Assembly (NCBI RefSeq): GCF_020639365.1
Contig: NZ_JAINUL010000001.1
Span: 4,926,028 to 4,990,027, forward strand
Length of the DNA stretch: 64,000 bases
Source of the DNA: Streptomyces flavotricini
Lineage (GTDB): Bacteria > Actinomycetota > Actinomycetes > Streptomycetales > Streptomycetaceae
Direction: 5' to 3'
Below, one piece after another: positions 1-8,077 of this stretch. The notes beneath the pieces were generated by a model. The model ran no database searches, was not told the origin of the DNA, and saw only the letters and a list, made by a program, of their open reading frames with translations. A program made the position numbers and the translations under genes. The first letter of the stretch is position 1, and each line of letters begins with the position of its first letter.

Positions 1-87
1 GCCGGCACCGGCGCCGGCACCGGGCGGTGCGGGCGGCCGGTGGCCGGCGGCCGGTTCTCCGAGCGGGGCCACCGGCCGCGTGCGCGC

Positions 88-2193
88 TCACACCCCGGCG
101 AGGGCCTCGGGCAGCCGGTCCGCGTGCAGGGCCGTCAGGCCCGAGACCGCGCGGGTGAGGCAGACGTACAGGCGCCGCAGGCCCGTGCGCTCGTCCGGCT
201 CGCCCGCCACGATCGCGGCGGGCTCGTCCAGGACCACGTAGTCGTACTCCAGGCCCTTGGCCAGCGAGGCCGGGACCAGGGTCAGGCGCGCGTGCGCCGT
301 CGTCTCCTCGCCGGGCGAGAGGTACGCCATCCCCGCCGCCTCCAGCGCCCGCGCCAGCTCCGGGATCCGGGCGTCCGCCGCGATCAGGCCGACCGAGCCC
401 TCGTGGCCGAGCGAGGCGCGGCAGGCCTCGATCACCGAGGCGGTCAGGTCCGAGGGATCCGCCGCCGCGACGACCAGCGAGCCCGGCGTCTCACGCACCG
501 AGGAGACCGGGGCCAGCCCCGGCGAGATCGACGGCAGCAGCCGCGAGGCGTACGCGATCACCTCGCGCGGCACGCGGAAGCCGGCCGTCAGCTCCTCCAG
601 CACCGCCTCCGGCTTGCCCAGGTGCGCCAGCGCCTCGTCCCAGCTGCGCGTGGCCCACGGGGTCGTGCCCTGCGCGAGGTCGCCCAGGACCGTGGCCGAG
701 CCGGTCGTGCAGCGCCGCCCGACCGCCCGGTACTGCATCGGCGACAGGTCCTGCGCCTCGTCGAGGACGACGTGGCCGAGCGAGTGCGTGCGCTCCACGA
801 GGTCCGCCGCCTCGTCGATCAGGACCAGGTCGGCCGCCGACCACTTCGCCGACTTCACGCTGCGGAAGGGCTTCGCCCACAGCAGCAGCCGCTGCTCCTC
901 GTCCGAGAGCACCCCCTGTCCGTGCTCCGCCAGGAACTCCGCGTCCGACAGCAGGCGCAGCACCAGCTTGGCCGGGTCCACGGCAGGCCACACCGCCTTG
1001 ACCGCCGCCTTCACGGCGGCGCCCCGGGCCACGGCGTCCTGGACGCGGTCGTCCGGCGCCTCGCCCGCCTGCTCCATCCGTACGAGCACGGTGTGCGCGA
1101 TCCGCTGCGGCAGCGCGTCGCGGGCGGCGCCGTAGCGGATGTCCCGGTCGAGGAGTTCGGTCACGATCTCCGCCAGCTCGTACGCCGGCACCCGCCACCG
1201 GCGCGATCCGCGCACCACCATCAGCGGCTCGGAGGGCGGGGTGACGTGCGAGCGGACCGCGCGGCGCAGCACCTCGGCCATGCGGGCGTCGCCCTTGACC
1301 ACGGCGGTCGCGGCGGCGTCGGCGCCGCGGATCTCCAGGCCGTCGCGGGAGACGAGGTCCTCCACGGTGGCCTGCTTGACCTCCAGCTCGCCGAGGGCCG
1401 GGAGGACCTGCTCGATGTACTGCAGGAAGGAACGGTTCGGCCCGATGACGAGCGTTCCGGTGCGGGCGAGCCGCTCGCGGTGGGCGTACAGCAGGTACGC
1501 GACGCGGTGCAGGCCGACCGCCGTCTTGCCGGTGCCGGGGCCGCCCTGCACGCAGACGGACCCGGACAGGCCGGAGCGGACGATCTCGTCCTGCTCGGGC
1601 TGGATCGTCGCGACGATGTCGCGCATGGGGCCGACGCGCGGGCGCTCGATCTCCTGCTGGAGCAGCTTGCTGACGGCGGCCGCCTCCGAGGGGTCGGAGA
1701 GGTGCTCGTCCTCGTACGCGGTGAGCTCGCCGCCGGTGTAGCCGAAGCGGCGGCGCAGGGCGATGTCCTGCGGATCGTTCTTGGAGGCGCGGTAGAACGG
1801 CTGGGAGACCGGCGCACGCCAGTCGATCACCATCGGATCGCCGTCGGCGTCGTGGACGTGGCGGCGGCCGATGTAGAACTGCTCGCCCTCCGCGCCCTCG
1901 GCGAGGTCCGCGCCGGGTGCGTGCAGGTAGTTGAGGCGGCCGAAGAAGAGCGGGGTGTGCGCGAGGTCGGCGAGGGCTTTGATCCGGTCGTCGATCTGGG
2001 CCTGGAGGACGATCGCGTTGACCCAGTTCGCGGTGACGTCACGGATGTCGAGGGCCTCGACGTCCTCGCGCATGGCGCGCAGGGCGGCGCGGGAGGCGGT
2101 GAGGTGGGCCTGTTCGCGGGCGAGGGGGTGGGGGGCGCCGGGGCCGCTGTCGCTGTCGTCGTCGATGCCGGTTTCGGGGGCGTGCGCGGACAC
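88..2193 (-). CDS. helR: RNA polymerase recycling motor ATPase, HelD/HelR-like superfamily 1 helicase
   Basis: A 701-residue UvrD-like protein. The N-terminal 80 residues form a charged helical arm as in HelD proteins. A Q-type motif (QPEQDEIVR, about 199-207) precedes Walker A (GGPGTGKT, 217-224). Walker B-like VVLDEAQDL lies near residue 470, and late motifs LAKGLEYDYVVLDE and RRLYVCLTRA lie near the C-terminus. Family knowledge: actinobacterial HelD/HelR displaces stalled or rifamycin-bound RNA polymerase from DNA, and HelR can give rifamycin tolerance. I chose the GTG at 2193 because GGAGG lies 7 bases upstream; the frame stays open to 2334, but that extension is low-complexity and has no ribosome site. 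It is monocistronic, with a TACAAT box about 100 bases upstream. I did not see the palindromic rifamycin-associated element in the leader. It could simply be called HelD class II. Confidence 0.85.
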   Translation of the reverse strand: MSAHAPETGIDDDSDSGPGAPHPLAREQAHLTASRAALRAMREDVEALDIRDVTANWVNAIVLQAQIDDRIKALADLAHTPLFFGRLNYLHAPGADLAEGAEGEQFYIGRRHVHDADGDPMVIDWRAPVSQPFYRASKNDPQDIALRRRFGYTGGELTAYEDEHLSDPSEAAAVSKLLQQEIERPRVGPMRDIVATIQPEQDEIVRSGLSGSVCVQGGPGTGKTAVGLHRVAYLLYAHRERLARTGTLVIGPNRSFLQYIEQVLPALGELEVKQATVEDLVSRDGLEIRGADAAATAVVKGDARMAEVLRRAVRSHVTPPSEPLMVVRGSRRWRVPAYELAEIVTELLDRDIRYGAARDALPQRIAHTVLVRMEQAGEAPDDRVQDAVARGAAVKAAVKAVWPAVDPAKLVLRLLSDAEFLAEHGQGVLSDEEQRLLLWAKPFRSVKSAKWSAADLVLIDEAADLVERTHSLGHVVLDEAQDLSPMQYRAVGRRCTTGSATVLGDLAQGTTPWATRSWDEALAHLGKPEAVLEELTAGFRVPREVIAYASRLLPSISPGLAPVSSVRETPGSLVVAAADPSDLTASVIEACRASLGHEGSVGLIAADARIPELARALEAAGMAYLSPGEETTAHARLTLVPASLAKGLEYDYVVLDEPAAIVAGEPDERTGLRRLYVCLTRAVSGLTALHADRLPEALAGV

Positions 2194-2295
2194 GGAAATG
2201 CCTCCAGCTGCTGATCGGTACGGAACGATGCCCGCCGGTTTCCGTCCGGGGGGCGGCTCTCCCCGAAACGGCGGCGGGAGGCGGCAAGAGCGGAG

Positions 2296-2325
2296 ATTGT
2301 AGTCAGTGCGCAGGCGCGGCGCGAA
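2296..2325 (-). promoter_or_regulatory. Candidate promoter of helR with nearby 12-bp palindrome
   Basis: On the minus strand TACAAT (complement of 2296-2301) is a good -10 hexamer. TTCGCG, 18 bases upstream, is a weak -35. Transcription would start near 2289 and give a leader of about 95 bases before the GTG at 2193. Just upstream, at 2340-2351, is the perfect palindrome GGAGGTACCTCC, a possible operator. Confidence 0.4.
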
Positions 2326-2506
2326 CGGATTCACCGGCGGGAGGTACCTCCGGAGGGGTAGGTCCGTCCGGGTGTCATACCGGGGAGTGTCAGACCTCGG
2401 GCAGAGCCACTAGGGGGCGGCATGGGCCGGGAGGAGGAGGCGGGAAGGCCTGCGATTCCACCCGGAGACCGATGTGGTATCCGGGATGGAAATGCACCAT
2501 GGATAC

Positions 2507-2692
2507 ATGAGCACCGCAACCTTCACCCCGATCCGGGGCGGCCGCCCTAGCGGCGCCACCGCCACTTCCGACTCCCGCCCCCGCCACCTGGTGGGCAACG
2601 CCCTGCGCGCCGCGAAGGTCTTCGCCTCCGCGGCCGTGAGCGTGGTCGTGCTGGGCGAGTACGCCGAGGACGCGGGCGTCATACGCCGCTGA
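2507..2692 (+). CDS. Small conserved actinobacterial protein of unknown function
   Basis: A 61-residue protein beginning MSTATFTPIRGG and ending EYAEDAGVIRR. The middle (about 28-50) carries a hydrophobic stretch, AAKVFASAAVSVVVLG, that could be a single amphipathic or membrane helix. Third-position GC is high, as expected for coding DNA, and the frame ends naturally at 2692. In-frame ATGs at 2486 and 2492 are alternative starts; none has a strong ribosome site. It stands alone between helR (divergent) and the GT87-like gene. I recognise the general type (short Streptomyces-only proteins) but no function can be given. Confidence 0.55.
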   Translation: MSTATFTPIRGGRPSGATATSDSRPRHLVGNALRAAKVFASAAVSVVVLGEYAEDAGVIRR

Positions 2693-2811
2693 CCCGCGGC
2701 CCCCTCCGCCCCGCCCAGGGCCCGCCGCACGGCCGCACGGCCTCACCGGCCGGGTGCCGGGCTGGCCGGATAGCGGCGGGACGTCCACGGTGATCCACTA
2801 GGGTCACGCGC

Positions 2812-3732
2812 GTGACCCGGAGTCTCCATTCCAGCCCCCCGACGTCGCCCCTGGTCGGCGTGCTGGTCACGGGCTCGCTCCTCGTGCTCGGCGTGCTCTG
2901 CATCGTGGTGCGGATCCCGATCGCCGACGGCCTCGCCGCCGGTTTCAACGCCGCCGAGTGGCGCCCTCCCACGGCGTACCCGCCCTTCGCGGCGATCCTG
3001 TTCACCCCGGCCGCCTGGCTGCCCGCAGGCGTCCTGAAGGCCGTCTTCGTGCTCGGCAACGCGGTCCTGCTCGCCCTGCTGATCCTGATCTCCTGCCGCC
3101 TCGCGGGGCTGCGGGCCCGCCCCGGGCCCGTCCTGGGGGCCACCATCGCCGGGCTGTGGGTGGAGCCGCTGTTCCAGAGCCTGCTGGCCGGGCAGATCAA
3201 CCTGGCGCTGGCCTGCCTGGTCCTGTGGGACCTGCGCCGGCCCCGCGGCGCCCTCGGCAAGGGCTTCGCACTGGGCACGGCCGCCGGGATCACCCTGACC
3301 CCGGCGCTGCTCATCCCGTACCTGCTGCTGACCGGCCGGATCCGGGCCGCCCTGACGGCTTCGGGCGCCCTCGCCGGGACCGCCCTTCTCGGGCTCCTGG
3401 TCCTCCCGCAGGACTCCGCCGCATTCTGGGCCCGGCACCTGCCCGACCCGGGCCGGGCCCTGCTGTCGGACTGGCCGCACCTGTGGGTCTGGGCCGTCCC
3501 GCTGCTCGCCCTCCTGGCCCGGGCGGCGGCCCGCCGCCGCCCGGAGCCGCGGCCGGACCTCGTCCTGGTCCCGCTCCCGCTCCGCAGGTCACCCCTCGGG
3601 CAGCAGGATGTGAGCGTCCTCGAAGATCCTCAGCACCACGAGCAGCAGCCGCTCCCGCGACAGCCCAGGCCCAGGCCCTGGCCGGTCAGTCCGTCGGGCC
3701 GTCGCTCGTCAGGAGTTCGTCGGCGTCCATGA
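2812..3732 (+). pseudogene. Shrunken GT87 (DUF2029) polyprenol-phosphate mannosyltransferase-like membrane protein
   Basis: A 306-codon frame clearly derived from the GT87 family. It keeps the hallmark blocks TAYPPFAAILFTP, LAGQINLALACLVLWDLRR, GTAAGITLTPALLIPYLL, LLVLPQDSAAFW and LWVWAVPLLALLA. GT87 enzymes are usually about 400 residues; here two pieces are missing. The N-terminal periplasmic loop that normally carries the catalytic Asp followed by a YR-type motif is replaced by about 20 residues. The block between DPGR and the HHWVW-like segment (usually 70-100 residues, with NQSLRG and further helices) has collapsed to about 10. After residue 245 the sequence is Pro/Arg/Gln-rich and unlike the family, and it runs 47 bases into the opposing XPB gene. 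The start is GTG 2812. It is probably a decaying or neofunctionalised enzyme; active transfer is unlikely. Confidence 0.6.
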
Positions 3733-5341
3733 TGCGGTAGGCGTAGCCCTGTTCGGCCAGGAAGCGCTGGCGGTGGGCGGCGAAGTCCTGGTCGATCGTG
3801 TCGCGCGCGACGACCGAGTAGAACCGCGCCTCGTGGCCGTCCGCCTTCGGGCGCAGCACGCGGCCCAGCCGCTGGGCCTCCTCCTGGCGGGAGCCGAACG
3901 TACCGGACACCTGGATCGCTACCGTGGCCTCGGGCAGGTCGATCGAGAAGTTCGCGACCTTCGACACCACCAGCACGCTGATCTCTCCCTCGCGGAAGGC
4001 GTCGAAGAGCTTCTCCCGTTGCGCGTTGGAGGTCTCGCCCTTGATGACGGGCGCGTCCAGGTGCTCGCCGAGCTCGTCGAGCTGGTCGATGTACTGGCCG
4101 ATGACCAGCGTCTGCTCACCCTTGTGCTTGGCGACGAGCGCCTCGGTGACCTTCCGCTTCGTCGCCGTCGTCGCGCAGAAGCGGTACTTCTCCTCCGTCT
4201 CGGCGGTCGCGTACGCCAGCCGCTCGCTCTCGGTCAGGTTCACCCGGACCTCGACGCAGTCCGCCGGCGCGATGTAGCCCTGCGCCTCGATCTCCTTCCA
4301 CGGCGCGTCGAACCGCTTCGGTCCGATCAGCGAGAACACGTCCGACTCGCGGCCGTCCTCGCGGACCAGGGTCGCGGTCAGGCCGAGCCGCCGCCGGGCC
4401 TGGAGGTCGGCGGTGAACTTGAACACCGGCGCCGGCAGCAGGTGCACCTCGTCGTAGAGGATCAGGCCCCAGTCCCGGGAGTCGAACAGCTCCAGGTGCG
4501 GGTAGACGCCCTTCCGCTTCGTCGTCAGGACCTGGTACGTGGCGATCGTGACCGGCCGGATCTCCTTGCGGGTGCCGGAGTACTCGCCGATCTCCTCCTC
4601 CGTCAGCGAGGTCCGCTTGACCAGCTCGTGCTTCCACTGGCGGGCCGAGACGGTGTTCGTGACCAGGATCAGCGTCGTCGCCTTGGCCATCGCCATGGCC
4701 CCGGCGCCGACCAGCGTCTTTCCGGCCCCGCAGGGCAGCACGACCACGCCCGAGCCGCCGTGCCAGAAGCCCTCGACGGCCTGCTGCTGGTAGGGCCGCA
4801 GCGCCCAGCCGTCCTCGACGAGATCGATGGCGTGCGCCTCGCCGTCGACGTACCCGGCGAGGTCCTCGGCCGGCCAGCCCAGCTTCAGCAGGGTCTGCTT
4901 GATCTGCCCGCGCTCGGAGGGGTGCACGGCCACGGTGTCGGGGTCGAGCCGGGCGCCGACGAGCGGGGCGATCCGCTTGGAGCGCAGGATCTCCTCCAGC
5001 ACCGGCCGGTCGGTGCTGGTCAGGACCAGCCCGTGGACGGGGTGCTTGGAAAGGGTGAGGCGGCCGTAGCGCGCCATGGTCTCGGCGACGTCGACGAGCA
5101 GCGCGTGCGGGACGGGGTAGCGGGAGAACTCGACGAGCGCGTCGACGACCTGCTCGGCGTCGTGCCCCGCGGCCCGCGCGTTCCACAGGCCGAGCGGGGT
5201 GATCCGGTACGTGTGGATGTGCTCCGGGGCCCGTTCGAGCTCGGCGAAGGGGGCGATGGCACGCCGCGCCGCCCCGGCGAGCTCGTGGTCGACCTCGAGA
5301 AGCAGTGTCTTGTCGCTCTGGACGATGAGAGGCCCGTTCAC
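3686..5341 (-). CDS. DNA repair helicase XPB (superfamily 2)
   Basis: A 551-residue bacterial XPB. The N-terminal damage-recognition region spans about 1-180. Next come the Q-like LRPYQQQAVEGF (181-192), Walker A CGAGKT (204-209), DEVH box YDEVHLLPAP (296-305), the RED motif (LTATLVREDGRESD, about 314-327) and motif VI QRLGRVLRPK near 515. The family unwinds DNA 3'-to-5' and is thought to act in repair or transcription. The GTG at 5341 is preferred because GGGA lies 7 bases upstream; the frame stays open upstream to 5470 through low-complexity sequence. The gene is followed at 65 bases' distance by the STAND NTPase gene on the same strand, which reads into it. Its usual partner, the helicase-associated protein, lies 5 kb away on the same strand. 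Confidence 0.93.
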   Translation of the reverse strand: MNGPLIVQSDKTLLLEVDHELAGAARRAIAPFAELERAPEHIHTYRITPLGLWNARAAGHDAEQVVDALVEFSRYPVPHALLVDVAETMARYGRLTLSKHPVHGLVLTSTDRPVLEEILRSKRIAPLVGARLDPDTVAVHPSERGQIKQTLLKLGWPAEDLAGYVDGEAHAIDLVEDGWALRPYQQQAVEGFWHGGSGVVVLPCGAGKTLVGAGAMAMAKATTLILVTNTVSARQWKHELVKRTSLTEEEIGEYSGTRKEIRPVTIATYQVLTTKRKGVYPHLELFDSRDWGLILYDEVHLLPAPVFKFTADLQARRRLGLTATLVREDGRESDVFSLIGPKRFDAPWKEIEAQGYIAPADCVEVRVNLTESERLAYATAETEEKYRFCATTATKRKVTEALVAKHKGEQTLVIGQYIDQLDELGEHLDAPVIKGETSNAQREKLFDAFREGEISVLVVSKVANFSIDLPEATVAIQVSGTFGSRQEEAQRLGRVLRPKADGHEARFYSVVARDTIDQDFAAHRQRFLAEQGYAYRIMDADELLTSDGPTD

Positions 5342-5406
5342 AAACGTCCCTTTCCTGCGGGGGGTGGCCGCCCGGACGCGGGCGGCCAAACCTCCAGTCT
5401 GCCGTA

Positions 5407-7977
5407 TCAGGGGCCCGGTGTCCGGGGCCCCGATCCGCGGAGCCACCCGGGCAGCTGCCGCGTGCGCCATCTCCCGGTCTCTTCGTGCAGCCGCAGGGCC
5501 TGGGTGTGGAGGTAGTCGTCGCCGGTTTCCCGGAAGGCGGTCGCGGAGGAGTGGAAGGCGTCCTGCGCCGCGGCGAGGCCGCCGGTGTGCCGCAGCGCCA
5601 AGCCGAGGTTGAGCAGGGCCTTCGCCTCGTGGTGGCGCTCGCCGAGCTGCCGGTAGAGGGAGACGGACCGGGTCTGGGCCCGTACGGCGTCCTCGTACAG
5701 GCCGGTCAGTTCCAGGGCCGTGCCCAGGTTGGTCAACGCCATCGCCGCGGTGTGCGGGTCCCCGGTCCTGGTGCTCGCCTCGACCACCGATTCGAGCGGG
5801 TCCAGTGCCTCCGCCGCCCGGCCGGCCTGGATCAGGACCAGGCCCAGGTGGCTCCGCGCCTGGGCCGCCATGTGCTCGTCGCCCAGTGAGTCCAGGATCT
5901 CCAGGGCCCGCATGAGCCGGTCGACCGCCTCCTGGGGTCCGCGTTCGTCGCGGCCCATGGCGAGGGCCAGCCCGCTGTTCGCCAGGGCGAGACCGGCGCC
6001 GTACAGGTCCCCGGTCTCCTCGGCGGCGGCCAGCGCGTCCTCATGGGCCTCGGCGGCGGCGCCGTACTGCCCCATGTCGCGGAGGACCATCCCCAGGTTG
6101 TTGAGCGCGGTGCCCTCGCCCCTGCGGTCTCCGGCCGCCCGGCAGATGGCGATGTCCTCGGCGAAGGCCTCGGAGGCCTCGGGGAGCCGGCGCAGGTCGT
6201 GCAGGGCCTTGCCGAGGTTGTTGTACGCCATGCCACGGGCGCGCGGGTCGCTGTCCGGCGGATAGCGGTCCAGGGCCTGCCGGAGCAGGTCGACCGCCTC
6301 CTCCGGCCGGTTCATCTGCTGGTAGGTCAGGCCGAGGTTGGTCAGGGTGGCGGCCGCGGCGAAGGGGTCCCCGTCCCGTTCGTGCAGGGCCAGGGCCTCC
6401 TGGTACGAGGCCGAGGCGTCGTCGAAGAGGCGCAGCTCGCGCCGGGCCGTGCCCAGGTTGTTCAGGATGCTCGATTCGGTGGCCCGCAGCACCGGATCCT
6501 GCGAGGCGCGGACGGTCCCCAGCGCGGCGACGGCGAGTTCGGCGTACTCGTCGAAGTGGCGGCGAAGGGAGTGGAATTCCAGCAGGGACGAATGGAGTTG
6601 GACCAGTGCCTCGGGCCGGGCCAGCCCCGGTGCGGCGAGGGCCGCGGCGCGCAGGTTGTGGCGTTCGGCGTCCAGCCAGGCCAGGGCCTCGTCCCGGTCG
6701 GGGAAGAGGGGGTCGGGCGCGAGTCCGGCGTCCACGTGGGTGTCGGCTGCGTGGGCGCCCGCCAGGTAGTGCAGGTACAACCGGTCCGTGGCCGCCTCCC
6801 GTTCGCCCGGCTCGTCCCGGCTCCGGCACAGTTCGTCCGCGTACAGGCGCATGAGGTCGTGCATGCGCCAGCGCCCGTACGGGGGCGGCCCGGGCTCGAT
6901 GAAGTGCCCGCGTGCGAGGGGCAGCAGCAGGTCCTCCGCGTCCCAGGGCTCCGTACCGGCCAGTGCGGCCACGGTCTCGGTGGCCAGATCGGGGCCCGGG
7001 TTGAGGGCCAGCAGCCGGAACAGCCGGGCCTGGTCCGGTGCCAGGTGGCGGTACGAGAGGTCGAAGGCCGCGCGGACGGCGAGGTCCTCGCGGCTGAGCC
7101 GCTCCAGCCGGCGCCGGGCGTCGCCGAGGGCGGCCGCCATGGAGTGCAGCGGCCGCGTGGGGATGTCGGCCAGCAGGGCGCTGACGACGGAGAGCGCGAG
7201 GGGGAGCCGGCCGCAGAGGTCCGCGAGTTCCGCGGCCGCCGCCGGCTCGTCGGCGACCCGGGTGTCGGCGGGGCCCACGATGCTCCGCAGGTTGGCTCCG
7301 ACGAGCTCCACCGCCGCCTGCCGCCCGAGGACGGAGAGGTCGAGCACCCGGGCCCCGAGGTCGCTCAGGGTGTGCCGGGAGGTGATCAGTACGGGGATGG
7401 CCGGGTCGCCCGGCAGCAGCGGACGGACCTGGGCGCTGTCCATCGCGTTGTCCAGGACGACCAGGATCCGCCGTCCGCCCGCCGCGTAGGCGGCGAGGAC
7501 GGAACGGTAGAGACCGGCCCGTTCCCCGAGGTCCTCCGGGACGTGCTCGTGGGGGACGGCGAGGGCGCGGAGCAGTGAGCCGAGGGCCCGGTGGGGGCCG
7601 ACGCGCCGCCGGTCGTCGTAGCCGAAGAGGTCGATGAACAGGACGCCGCCCGGCAGCAGGTCCGCGTCACCGAGCGCGCGGTGGGCCACCTGGACGGCGA
7701 GCTCGGTCTTGCCCACCCCGGGCAGCCCCGAGATCACCTGCCGGGCGGCGGCGGCGGCCGGCGACGGGTCGGGCCGCACCCCCGCGAGCAGGGACTCCTC
7801 CTCGGCCTCCCGGCCGGTGAAGGCGGGGGAGGGGGCCGGCAGGCCGGTCAGCGCGGCGGGGACGGTGGCCGGGAGCTGGAGGGTGACGTTGGCGTGGGCA
7901 CCCTGCACGACGGCGCTGAAGTACACCCCGCCGCTGATGGTGTTGTGGATGCCGTGCCTGTCGTCTGAACCGGTCAT
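5407..7977 (-). CDS. STAND/NB-ARC NTPase with C-terminal tetratricopeptide repeats
   Basis: An 856-residue protein. Residues 1-55 are a short head containing HNTISGGVYFSAVVQG, a tag I associate with many Streptomyces NB-ARC proteins, then a FTGREAE linker. The NB-ARC core has Walker A GLPGVGKTEL (84-93), Walker B RRILVVLDNA (about 170-179), sensor VLITSRH, a GLPLAL-type motif (LCGRLPLALSVV) and an MHD-like RMHDLMRLYA. From about residue 480 to the end come roughly nine TPRs with the NNLG signature (ILNNLGTARREL, TLTNLGLTYQQM, AYNNLGKALHDL, ALNNLGMVLRDM). The family works as an ATP-driven oligomerising switch in regulation or defence. No catalytic effector domain is visible, so output is unknown. 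The ATG at 7977 is chosen over upstream open frame because the tag begins there. It lies between XPB and a cell-wall protein gene. Confidence 0.85.
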   Translation of the reverse strand: MTGSDDRHGIHNTISGGVYFSAVVQGAHANVTLQLPATVPAALTGLPAPSPAFTGREAEEESLLAGVRPDPSPAAAAARQVISGLPGVGKTELAVQVAHRALGDADLLPGGVLFIDLFGYDDRRRVGPHRALGSLLRALAVPHEHVPEDLGERAGLYRSVLAAYAAGGRRILVVLDNAMDSAQVRPLLPGDPAIPVLITSRHTLSDLGARVLDLSVLGRQAAVELVGANLRSIVGPADTRVADEPAAAAELADLCGRLPLALSVVSALLADIPTRPLHSMAAALGDARRRLERLSREDLAVRAAFDLSYRHLAPDQARLFRLLALNPGPDLATETVAALAGTEPWDAEDLLLPLARGHFIEPGPPPYGRWRMHDLMRLYADELCRSRDEPGEREAATDRLYLHYLAGAHAADTHVDAGLAPDPLFPDRDEALAWLDAERHNLRAAALAAPGLARPEALVQLHSSLLEFHSLRRHFDEYAELAVAALGTVRASQDPVLRATESSILNNLGTARRELRLFDDASASYQEALALHERDGDPFAAAATLTNLGLTYQQMNRPEEAVDLLRQALDRYPPDSDPRARGMAYNNLGKALHDLRRLPEASEAFAEDIAICRAAGDRRGEGTALNNLGMVLRDMGQYGAAAEAHEDALAAAEETGDLYGAGLALANSGLALAMGRDERGPQEAVDRLMRALEILDSLGDEHMAAQARSHLGLVLIQAGRAAEALDPLESVVEASTRTGDPHTAAMALTNLGTALELTGLYEDAVRAQTRSVSLYRQLGERHHEAKALLNLGLALRHTGGLAAAQDAFHSSATAFRETGDDYLHTQALRLHEETGRWRTRQLPGWLRGSGPRTPGP

Positions 7978-8036
7978 GTGGCCAACGGTATGGGGTGGTT
8001 GACGGGGATGCGGCGGAAATCCCGGTGAACGCCGAA

Positions 8037-8065
8037 GGGGCCCGGCACGTGGTGTGCCGGGCCCC
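8037..8065 (-). terminator. Hairpin terminator after the LAHTG protein gene
   Basis: Perfect 12-base arms GGGGCCCGGCAC (8037-8048) and GTGCCGGGCCCC (8054-8065) with a 5-base loop, 12 bases past the stop of the minus-strand gene ending at 8078. There is no T-tract, which is usual for Streptomyces. Confidence 0.75.
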
Positions 8066-8077
8066 TCCTGTGCGGTC

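Noticed and set aside
1..87. Direct repeats of GCCGGCACCGG at the left edge
   Set aside because: Short GC-rich repeats of this kind arise by chance in such DNA; the segment is too short to interpret.
3590..3690. Minus-strand peptide ending RIFEDAHILLPEG just after the XPB stop
   Set aside because: It looks helical but has no independent start codon or ribosome site; it is only a tail read in another frame.
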